Shown in pieces: positions 23,260 through 35,200 of a DNA stretch of 64,000 nt. Position 1 is the first letter of the stretch. Each line of letters opens with the position of its first letter. The notes beneath the pieces are model-generated. The model saw only the letters and a list, made by a program, of their open reading frames with translations, was not told the origin of the DNA and made no database searches. Origin of the DNA: Ampullaceana balthica (Eukaryota > Mollusca > Gastropoda > Lymnaeidae). The stretch lies in assembly GCA_944989445.1 (NCBI GenBank), contig CALYLW010000015.1, forward strand, positions 1,845,922 through 1,909,921. Reading direction: 5' to 3'. The position numbers and the translations under genes were made by a program.

Positions 23260-26200
23260 GTCAGTTGGATTGATCAAGTATTTTTGTGTCCAGTTATGTT
23301 CTCGGCTGTCTTTTCTCTGCCTGTGCTCTATTTTCTGTCAAGTCTTGTTCTCGACTGTTTTGCCTTTGTTTGTGCTCTATAATGTTCTCTATAATGTTCT
23401 CTATAATGTTCTCTATAATGTTCTCTATAATGTTCTCTATAATGTTCTCTATAATGTTCTCATGTTTTCAACCTATCATTCACTGTGTCTACAATAAAAA
23501 GTAAATAATTATATCCAGGCCACGCCCCTCGCCCCACAAACAATCAACCGTTAGAATGAGTTTACACTGTATCCATTGTTTAATGCTGAACCTTGACCTC
23601 CCCAGAAGCTCCAGTCGTCCATCTTGTCTCCCCTGGAAGAGCTCTCCACCATTTCCTACAACGACATCCGACAGAAGCAGCTGGAGAGCGTGTCCCACAT
23701 CCTACACAACAACGGTGCTCACCTGCTGCATGGATGGCCCACAGTGCTAGGCATCATAGGAGCTGTGACCAAGGAACACGGGTAACAGTGTTAGAACCAC
23801 TGAAAGTCTTAGAAACAACACTTGTTTAGGCGCTAGGCATCATGGGAGCTTTCTGTAATGTTGACTTATTGACTGAACTGACGCGATAACTGCTTGAACT
23901 TCAAGACAAAACTTAGATAACCATGAAGTACAGCGTTTCAAATGTTGCTTAGTCAACCATGAAGTAATTCATTCCAAAATTATACTTGGCTAACCATGAA
24001 GTAAAGCATTCCAAAATTATACTTGGCGAACCATGAAGCAAAGCATTAAAAATATACTTGGTTAACCATGAAGTAAAGCATTCCAAAATATACTTGGTTA
24101 ACCATGAAGTAAAGCATTCCAAAATATACTTGGCTAATCATGAAGTAAAGGATTTCCCGTAAAGCATTCCAAAATATACTTGGCTAATCATGAAGTAAAG
24201 GATTTCCCGTAAAGCATTCCAAAATATACTTGGCTAATCATGAAGTAAAGGATTTCCCGTAAAGCATTCCAAAATATACTTGGCTAATCATGAAGTAAAG
24301 GATTTCCCGTAAAGCATTCCAAAATATACTTGGCTAATCATGAAGTAAAGCATTCCACATTGACCCTAAAATAGCTAAGTACACTCAGTAGATACCCCAG
24401 AGTTTTCAATGTATAATGTACGCATTGTTCATTTTTTACACACATTGTTCAGTGTGTGCACATATTGTACAGTGTATGTACCCATTATACTGTGTATTTA
24501 AACATGTTCAAGTTTATTTACAAACTGTTCTATTAAAGCAGCTTGTTTAGCTGAAATACGATTGATATCCACCATTTTCTTTTCATTTCCGCGAATTTTA
24601 GCTCCACCAAAAACTTTTTTTTCACCGACAAATGACCCCCCTCCCCTTCACGAATGCCCCCCCCCCACAAATCCCCCCCCCTCAACAAATGACCCCCTAA
24701 ATCTTGGATGCCAGTGGTGTAAAAATTGAATACGGCTGTACTTTTAGAGGGGAACAAACACACTCACTGTGTTTCCTTGTTAGAAGTTTTTGTTATTAAA
24801 TGATCGATCTCTCGTATTTGTGTCTTTCGCTTGATCGAACGCTGCTAGACGATCACTATGTAACAAAATTTTTGTTCCTGGCTTCTAAGTGTTATATTTC
24901 AATTGTTTATATCTACTAAAGTATGTGAAAAAATGACTTCATTAAGCACAAACTTTGCATTCACCACAACTGCACCAAGAAAACTCTTTTTTTGTGTGTG
25001 AAAATATAACGATTTTTTTCCCGTCATTATGATCAGGTAAAAACAAAAATTGTACAAGGAATAGACAAACACAGTCGGAAACCACTCAACAAGGTTCAGA
25101 AATGTGTAGATTTTCTAGATTTACGATTGTATTGTGAATCACTCTCTCGAAGTAGCCCCAAATATAGTCCCCCATCATATTTTCGTTATAATGTCCTTGG
25201 TAACAACGTTCAAAGTCCAATATATCTTGATGAAAGCGCTCGCCTTGCTCCTCGGAGTAAGCGCCCATGTTCTCCTTGAATTTGTCGAGATGCGAATCAA
25301 GGATATGGACTTTCAGAGACATTCTGCATTCCATTTTGGCGTAATTCTTTATGAGAGTCTGCACCAACTCCACATGGTTTTCAGCGTTGTGATTACCTAG
25401 GAAGCCCTGAACAACTGCAACGAAACTGCTCCAAGCCACTCTCTCCGTCCTGTTCAACAGCTTTGCGAAATCCTTACATTCTATGATCTTCTTGATCTGT
25501 GGTCCGACGAATATACCCGCCCTGACCTTAGCCTCGGACAGCTTTGGAAAAAGATCTTGGAGGTATTGAAAGGCTGCTGGCTGCTTGTCAAGAGCAGTGA
25601 CTGATTGCTTAATGAGGCCTAACTTGATGTGCAGCGGTGGCATAAGCACTTTATGAGGTTCTATCAGCGGCTCCCACTTCACATTGCTCTTCCCAACAAA
25701 AAACTCGGTCTGTTGTGGCCAGTCCTTTGTGCGATAATGCGCCTTAGTGTCAAGTTGGAGAATCTTTGATGCCGCTTTCTCTGATCCGTGGCTTGTACGC
25801 TATCATCAACCAAGTTCCACTGTTTGAGCCTGGTTATCAGAAGCTCAGCATTCGATTTCGTAAGCCCGAGGTGCCTAATTAAATCGTTCACGTCTTTCTG
25901 GTTAGGGAAGTACGGCTTTCTATCCCAAACTTCATCTGCGGACTCGTAGTCCATATCTCCAGTATCTGCCTCGCTATCTGACTTGCTGCTGTCTCCTGAA
26001 GATGGTTGATGCCGCCTAGGAGGAATCCGAACTGGCAGATCGGGGCTGTGTGGTACTGGGGCGATGGAAGAAGGTACGTCCGGATAAATGATCTAAGGGG
26101 CATTTTTGCCGGTGCGACGATTTTTTGGGTTTACCATGCAGAAGTAGCAGTTGCTTGAGTGGTCCGTTGGCTCTCGCCAAATTCGAGGGATAGCAAACTT

Positions 26201-29200
26201 CATGGCTAGCTTCTCTCCTCTGTACCAACCTTTAACATAGCAAATAATAATACATAAGAATTATAATAATTTGAGGGCAGGAAATTTTAAAATACGGAAC
26301 GATTTCAATATGGAACGTATTTGCCTACAGTGCACGACTTATGACAAAACTTTGTAAATTACAACTCTTTGAAATGAACTAGATCTAAAGCATTGAAATT
26401 TAGTAAAAATAAAATAAAACACATCTAAGCGAGAAACAGCTGTTCAGTTTACCTTCAAGTGTTTTCTTGCAATATTCGCATGTTAAATGCGGTGCACAAG
26501 ATTTGTCTTGGTCCCCGACCGGCACGCCGAAGTTTGTCTTGTAGGCCTCGCGCATTATACGACTTGCTTCCACGGAATACTTTTTCGCTCTTGTCTTTAT
26601 GAATTGTCCGCACACGTAGCAGAATGAATCAGCTGGATGCAAACAACCTCTTGATGCCATATCAAATAAATAACTTCTCTTCAACTACGAATCGTTATCC
26701 TTTCAGTCTGCAATAAAAACGAATTGGAATCTTGGTTCGAGACACCTGTGCTTTTATACATGTACAGCTACTTTTGGAACTTTCAAGAACGTTCTAGACA
26801 GTTCTGAAAGTTTCTCGAAAGTTCTGGAAGTTTCTTGAAAGTTCTAGAGTGTTCAGGAGAATTGTAGAAACATCTGGACAAATCTAGCAGTTCAGGGAGG
26901 AAGCTCAGCATTGAAAGCAAATCGATATTTTTCGCGAAAACACGCGATTTTCCAAATTTCAATGTCCCGGTCACAGAAGCAAAGTTTTTCTGGAATAACA
27001 GCGATTTCCTTTCTTTTCTAGACCTAACGGGTTAGGAAAACACACTTTCAACCCAGGAAGAGAAAAAAAGTGAAAATTTGTTACATAGTGTTATTCTTTC
27101 GTTTTCTAGTTGAGTGAAATCTATCCGTTAGATCTGTTCTCTACTCGCCTGTCTAGTTATGCTTATTATGCTTATCCTCAATATTTATAATGCCCTAGTT
27201 GTATCCTTATATTTTGTATCACCTCCATTTCGTTCCATTTTACAAGTTCGTTTCTCCTCAAAGAGTTTCACATTCTTTGCCTCCCTAAACGACCCCTTCC
27301 CCTTCCTTCCATATATTTATTTCTCGCTCTCTTTAAATTTGACTGTGGCGGTCCATAACTGCTTTTTTCAACGTGTAACATAAGTCCCCCATTGACATTG
27401 TTTCCCCTCAGTTATTTCCCCTCCTATGATAAGTTTTGATTTTTTTATTTGCAAACATGTTTTTGTTATCCCCCCCCCCTTAAACCCCGCCCCCAGCACT
27501 CTCAAATCTTCCCTAAAAATGTAAGCGTGGGCTAAAGCCAGTTAAATCCAGTTTAATCCTAGTACAAAATGTCCAGCTCCGCACATGAATCTTACATCAG
27601 ACTTGCGGACTCGCCTCCAGTCATCTTCTCTACCAGTAATGGGAGTCTTAGTTTGGCTACTGAAATTACTTCGATATAAAAAAAAAGAGCAAAAACAACC
27701 GAATTGGGAATTTGGGTCCTTGTCTGTGTGTGTGTGTGTGTTTTAATACCACGTGACTAGGATCTCATCATGGAAACAAATGAAATATAAATAGCTGCAC
27801 GTGCTTTTGTTTCCAGGATTTTTTCTTAATTGATTTTTTAAATTGATTTTTTACCAAGGGAAATAACTAAAAATATGTTTTGAAAGAGCAAGGGAGACAA
27901 TTCTCGTTAAATTGGGATTTCACTGCGGAGATGGGGGTAAAGTGGTGGATTAACTGATCTAATAACTAATTTAAAGCGACCCGTCTTTAGAGTCATCTTT
28001 AAGATCACGAAATTAGTCTGTTCGTGACGTTGTCTCACAGACTTGATCAAAATTGTGCGCACCTTTTATTTAACACAGACATATTTCTTTTACAAGACAC
28101 GCCCAACACCTCGGTGAGGGGAGGGGGGTGAGGTAAATCTAAGAAATAATTACCCAAATTAAACTCAATATATTCTATATTATAATTGTCAATGTATAAT
28201 TTACTTGAAAAAAAAACTGAAAATTTAATTTACCAGTTAACAGAAAATATTATTGTTTTAACGGTTTGAATTATTAAATTGTCTTTAGTGATGTTGTGGT
28301 AGCAGTAACATATACGCCAGATAACAAAACTCATGTGCTAGCAGTAACATATACACCAGATAACAAAACGTATGTCTTATGTGGTAGCAGTAACATATAC
28401 ACCAGATAACAAAACTCATGTGGTAGCAGTAACATATACACCAGATAACAAAACTCATGTGGTAGCAGTAACAAATACACCAGATAACAAAACTCATGTG
28501 GTAGCAGTAACATATACACCAGATAACAAAACTCATGTGCTAGCAGTAACATATACACCAGATAACAAAACGTATGTTTTATGTGGTAGCAGTAACATAT
28601 ACACCAGATAACAAAACTCATGTGGTAGCAGTAACATATACACCAGATAACAAAACTCATGTGGTAGCAGTAACATATACACCAGATAACAAAACGTATG
28701 TCTTATGTGGTAGCAGTAACATATACACCAGATAACAAAACGTATGTCTTATGTGGTAGCAGTAACATATACACCAGATAACAAAACTCTGCCGTTGCCT
28801 GTGTTTCAGTGAGAAGCTCATTCAACAAGCCTTCCAATGCCTACAGCTAGTGGTCACTGACTTCCTGCCCATCATACGTCCTACCTACCTCCAGGTGGTG
28901 GTGCAGGTGGCAGCCAGGTTTGGTCTTCAGCAACAGGAGCTTAATGTTAGCTTGACAGCCATAGGATTACTGGTAGGTCTTAGATTGACAGCCATAGGAT
29001 TACTGTTAGGTCTTAGATTGACAGTCATAGGATTACTGGTAGGTCTTAGCTTGACAGCCATAGGATTACTGGTAGGTCTTAGCTTGACAGCCATAGGATT
29101 ACTGGTAGGTCTTAGCTTGACAGCCATAGGATTACTGGTAGTTCTTAGCTTGATAGCCATAGGATTACTGGTAGATCTTAGCTTGACAGCCATAGGATTA

Positions 29201-32200
29201 CTGGTAGGTCTTTGATTGACAGCCATAGGATTACTGGTAGGTCTTTGATTGACAGCCATAGGATTACTGATAGGTCTTAGCTTGACAGCCATAGGATTAC
29301 TGGTAGGTCTTAGATTGACAGCCATAGGATTACTGATAGGTCTTAGATTGACAGCCATGGGATTACTGATAGGTCTTAGATTGACAGCCATAGGATTACT
29401 GGTAGGTCTTAGATTGACAGCCTACAAGACCTATATTACACCTTCAACAGATCAACATCAATTTGCGCTTTATTTACCGATTCTAAAATAAGCCATGATT
29501 TACAAGTAACATTTCTTTAAAAGTCTTGATGTAAGAGCATTTTTATAACCAGGAAATAAATTAATATTCTCTCCCTTTAGTGGAACATTTCAGACTTTTT
29601 CTTCCAAAACCGACAACGAATCAAACAAGAACTGGACGCAAGCAGTGATAGCGGTCAGTCTGTGGCAACAGGAAGCTCAGACAATGTCAAGGTCCCACCG
29701 CCGTTTGATGCCCTGTGGATGTGTCTTTTCTCGCAGCTGGGGGAGCTATGTGTGGACTCAAGGCCAGCGGTCAGAAAAAGTGCCGGTCAGACTTTGTTCT
29801 CAACCATCTCGGCCCATGGCGGATTATTGCTACACCAGACTTGGCACAATGTTCTATGGCAGGTAAGTCATTGCACAATGTACTATGGCAGGTAAGTCAT
29901 TGCACAATGTACTATGGCAGGTGAGTCATGGTACAATGTTCTATGGCAGGTGAGTCATGGTACAATGTTCTATGGCAGGTGAGTCGTGGCACAATGTTCT
30001 ATGGCAGGTGAGTCGTGGCACAATGTTCTATGGCAGGTGAGTCATGGCAAAATGTTCTATGGCAGGTGAGTCATGGCACAATGTTCTATGGAAGGTGAGT
30101 CATGGCACAATGTTCTATGGCAGGTGAGTCATGGCACAATGTTCTATGTCAGGTGAGTCATGGCACAATGTTCTATGTCAGGTGAGTCATGGCACAATGT
30201 TCTATGGCAGGTGAGTCATGGCACAATGTTCTATGGCAGGTGAGTCATGGCACAATGTTCTATGGCAGGTGAGTCATGGCACAATGTTCTATGTCAGGTG
30301 AGTCATGGCACAATGTTCTATGTCAGGTGAGTCATGGCACAATGTTCTATGTCAGGTGAGTCATGGCACAATGTTCTATGTCAGGTGAGTCATGGCACAA
30401 TGTTCTATGTCAGGTGAGTCATGGCACAATGTTCTATGTCAGGTGAGTCATGGCACAATGTTCTATGGCAGGTGAGTCATGGCACAATGTTCTATGGCAG
30501 GTGAGTCATGGCACAATGTTCTATGTCAGGTGAGTCATGGCACAATGTTCTATGTCAGGTGAGTCATGGCACAATGTTCTATGTCAGGTGAGTCATGGCA
30601 CAATGTTCTATGTCAGGTGAGTCATGGCACAATGTTCTATGGCAGGTGAGTCATGGCACAATGTTCTATGGCAGGTGACTTTCACATCATCTTTCATCCA
30701 TCTCCAGCTTGAAGTAAAAACTTATGAGTGGATTTTCAAAAAACTTAAAATTGAATTTCTTGTGAATAATATTTATATTTATTTCAGTGTAAGTTTTATA
30801 AATTTTAACATTTTTTTTTCTTTCTCTTAAACAAAACAATTAAGGTAAGATGTTTATTAATGTGACATGATCTTACCTCCCCTTCCAAGGTGTTATTTCC
30901 CTTGCTGGAGAATGTCCAGAAGTTCTCCAGCTCAGCATCCACCATCCGAGACAAAGAATCCACCGGAAACATCCTCATCCACCACTCACGTGACACTGCC
31001 GAAAAACAGTGGGCTGAGACCAGAGTTCTTTCCCTTGCCGGGGTAGCTCGTACTTTCAATGCCAAGAGGAAAATGCTGCAAGGACTGGGTGCGTACACCA
31101 ACAAGCCAATCTCCCAGACCATTGGGTCAAGATTGACCTAGTTAATTTGTCACAATAAATAAGTCCATGGTAAAGTCAGTGAAATTGTTAATTTTTTTAA
31201 GTCAGTTTCCTGAATAAAAATTATTCATTTAAATATGAAAAATAAAATTCAAAAGCCTTTAGTTATTGATCTGTAAGATCAGAGGTGTGAAAAATGCGGG
31301 CCTCTGGCAAAATGTGGCCTGCCACAGAGTTTTTTGTAGCCCCCCAAGAAATTCAGAAAACTTGCCTTGATCTGAGATTTGCTTCATGCTCTAACAAGCA
31401 ACGTCACTCCTGATTTCAAAAAATAAAATTGTAAAAAAGTGTAATAGAGTGTAATAGAGTGTAATAGAGTGCACTTGTATTATTGCATTGAATCTATAAT
31501 TAAATGTGCTAGCAGCCAGAAATCTAGATAATATGACATTAGCACTTCTGTTTATTGATTTTTATGATTCCATTTATACTTTTTCTGAAATAAAATGTAA
31601 TGATATGTAAAGAATACAATCAGTTTAAATGGTGTAGCCCTCAAATAAAATCCACTGCCACAAAGTGGCCCCCGAGCCCAAAAGATTGCCCAACCCTGTT
31701 TTAGATGTTAATTTCTTATATTTTAAAGAACTCAATGACCATGACTTATTTGTTTTACTCATTTCCATTCCAACTATTCACATAGTAATATTGTCATGGT
31801 TCTATTCAACTGTACAACTATTCACATAGTAATATTGTCATGGTTCTATTCAACTGTACAACTATTCACATAGTAATATTGTCATGGTTCTATTCAACTG
31901 TAGACTACCCCAAGTATTCACAAAAAAATTTTGTCATCGTTCTTTTCAACTGTAGACTAGCCGCACTATTCACACAATAATTTTGTCATTGCTCTATTCA
32001 CCAGGAGACTTTCCAAGGGCCTGGTCTCTCCTGCTGGATCACATTGAACTTTCTGCACTCTGTAGAAATGCCGAAGTCTCTTTAGCCGCCCTGAAGAGCT
32101 TCCAAGAAATTTTACAAATCGGTCGAGCATCAAGAGGCTTTGAGGACTCTGACACCGGGCTCCAGACTTCTGCTGTGGTCGAGCCACCTTCCAGTGAGGT

Positions 32201-35200
32201 CATCAACAGGACAGGGGAGGCTACCAATAAAAAACAGGAGCTCTTCTCCAAAGGTCCGATCTCAGACTCGTCAGACAATGACATCCCCCTGTGGTCAGCG
32301 GCCTGGAAAGTTTGGCTCAACATCGGCACCGAGGTCACTAAACCACCAGAATCCTCGGAGAAGGTAACAGCCAAGGTTTATCTCCCTTCGCAGCACTTCC
32401 TGACAGCCCTGGTTCAAACATTCCCTCCCTTGTTTGAGCACATCAAGTCCAGGTTCGTGGCTGCCGACCTTCACAAACTGTCAGCGGTCCTCAGGGGGAC
32501 ATTGTGTGTCCCAGTGCAGAGTGACTCCTCCCCATTCATCGTGCCGTCCTACCCAGAGATCTCAGTGACGCCACTGCAGGAAGCGGCTCTCTCGGCTATG
32601 GACACCTTGATCAAGGTAAAAGACATTCATCAGATGAATTGTTGTTATGAGAATGAAGACAGCTGAATGGTATTGATGTCCCGGTTCATAAATTTAAGTA
32701 GCACAGACATAGAATTTTTTGTTAAATAAGTTTTAAGCCATCCTCACAAACCTATGGGGTCAGATTAAATTCTGTCAAACTGACTCAGAAATGTTACAAT
32801 CAAATATCTATTGCAATGATATTGTGTTTTGCTCATTAGAAATTATTTACTAAATGCATACACCAGGTGATATTATCAAATAACACTCAGGATATTGCTA
32901 TTTTTATTCAAGATGTGATGTTCATTGATCAAATAGAAGTTCTAGATGTGATGTTCATTGATCAAATAGAAGTTCTAGATGTGATGTTCATTGATCAAAT
33001 AGAAGTTCTAGATGTGATGTTCATTGATCAAATAGAAGTTCTAGATGTGATGTTCATTGATCAAATAGAAAAAAAGTTCCAAATGTGGAAATTTTTTTAA
33101 TCCTTCATATCAGATCGATCGAATGTACTGTAATGAATTTTTCGATTATCTCTATTTTTCTCTATGTAGCATGTTAATTTTTGTGCTAGAGTGTCGCAGT
33201 GCGTATTATATTGAACAACGGTTTTAATTCTTTCCTGTCACGCGTATTATGTTGACGATACTTTTTAATTAAAAATATATTCCCGATCTGTAAATGTAAA
33301 TGCTATTAATTGCTAATCTGTCTCGCGGTGCGCACTATGTTATACATGTTTCTTATAACCCTTTTCCCGTGATCAAATTGAGCTGAAATTTAGCAGGCAG
33401 ACTGTAGAAGTTTTTTTTACTATAAATCCTTTATATATATGAGACATAACTAAAATTTTGGATTGTCGTGCAATGCATATTATAATGAACATTATGTTAC
33501 TTATGTCTTGTATATAAGGGTTTGTAGTAAAAAAACTTGTTTTTTTTTACAGGTTTTTAAAATTAATTTAAAATTTTTAAATTTTAAAATTCAAGAATCT
33601 TGTTAAAGTACTTTTGTATTTATTGTATTAAACCTTTCATGATATTCTATTAAAAAACTAATTGTTACCAGTGCTGTTTCGTGGAAATCTCCTTCATTTT
33701 ATAAACAAGTTACAGTAATTAGTTGCCATAGCTCTTACCATTACTTGTCTCTTTAGAATCAATAACTAAAGTTTAATTTTCCAAAGTGTCTCACCTGTCT
33801 CTTTCACCTTTCATACATAGTCTCACCTATCACTTCCACCTTTCATACAATGTCTCACCTGTCACTTCCACCTTTCATACATTGTCTCACCTGTCTCTTT
33901 CACCTTTCATACATTGTCTCACCTGTCACTTCCACCTTTCAGACATTGTCTCACCTGTCAATTCCACCTTTTATACATTGTCTCACCTATCACTTCCACC
34001 TTTCAAACATTGTCTCACCTGTCACTTCCACCTTTCATACATTGTCTCACCTATCACTTACACCTTTTATACATTGTCTCACCTATCACTTCCACCTTTC
34101 ATACATTGTCTCACCTATCACTTACACCTTTTATACATTGTCTCACCTATCACTTCCACCTTTCATACATTGTCTCACCTATCACTTCCACCTTTCATAC
34201 ATTGTCTCACCTATCACTTACACCTTTTATACATTGTCTCACCTATCACTTCCACCTTTCATACATTGTCTCACCTATCACTTACACCTTTCATACATTG
34301 TCTCACCTATCACTTACACCTTTCATACATTGTCTCACCTATCACTTACACCTTTTATACATTGTCTCACCTATCACTTCCACCTTTCATACATTGTCTC
34401 ACCTATCACTTACACCTTTTATACATTGTCTCACCTATCACTTCCACCTTTCATACATTGTCTCACCTATCACTTACACCTTTCATACATTTTCTCACCT
34501 ATCACTTACACCTTTCATACATTGTCTCACCTATCACTTACACCTTTCATACATTGTCTCACCTGTCACTTACACCTTTTATACATCCCTGAAGGCTGTC
34601 CAGAGTGGACCAGACACCATGCAAGCCACCTACCCAGACATCTTTCAACAACTGCTGACGTTCATCACCTTTGGGGTCAATGCACCAAAGTTTGGGGACC
34701 TTGAGGCCAAGACCTTTGGTATAGTCAGGGGACCTCAGGTTAGTGACCTACCGATGGCGGTCAAGTTAAGTGATGGAGGTATTCAAGTCATAAGTAAGTC
34801 TATGTACAATGAAAATGTAAATCAGAAATCAAATTTTTTTATTCTATATCCTTTGCAGTCTGACTGGGTCATTATGAACTTTGTACCGTTTGCTGAGCGG
34901 GCGGTCAGCATGACTGTCGACCTGTACAGGACAACGGCCTCCCACCTTGCTGTCATCAACACCAACATTCTACAAAACATCCTAAAGGTAAGTTCAAAAA
35001 TACTTCAGGAAATCTTCATTTTCCATGGCGCTACTGCCCATTTAGGTCACTGCCCTGATCCATCACATTCCTCAAGTCAGACCAACACATGGATATGCTG
35101 CCACCACTACTTTGATCTGTATGTCTACACCGGTCATTCATTGAATAATATCAAACTTTGCAGATAATAGGGTTTCATTCTTCTCAGATCCCTAATGTTA

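Noticed and set aside
33786..35167. Open frames up to 417 codons that run from an array into MON2 exon g
   Set aside because: Only the part from 34595 is homologous to MON2. The 32-bp repeat upstream is intronic and the exon has an AG acceptor at its edge.
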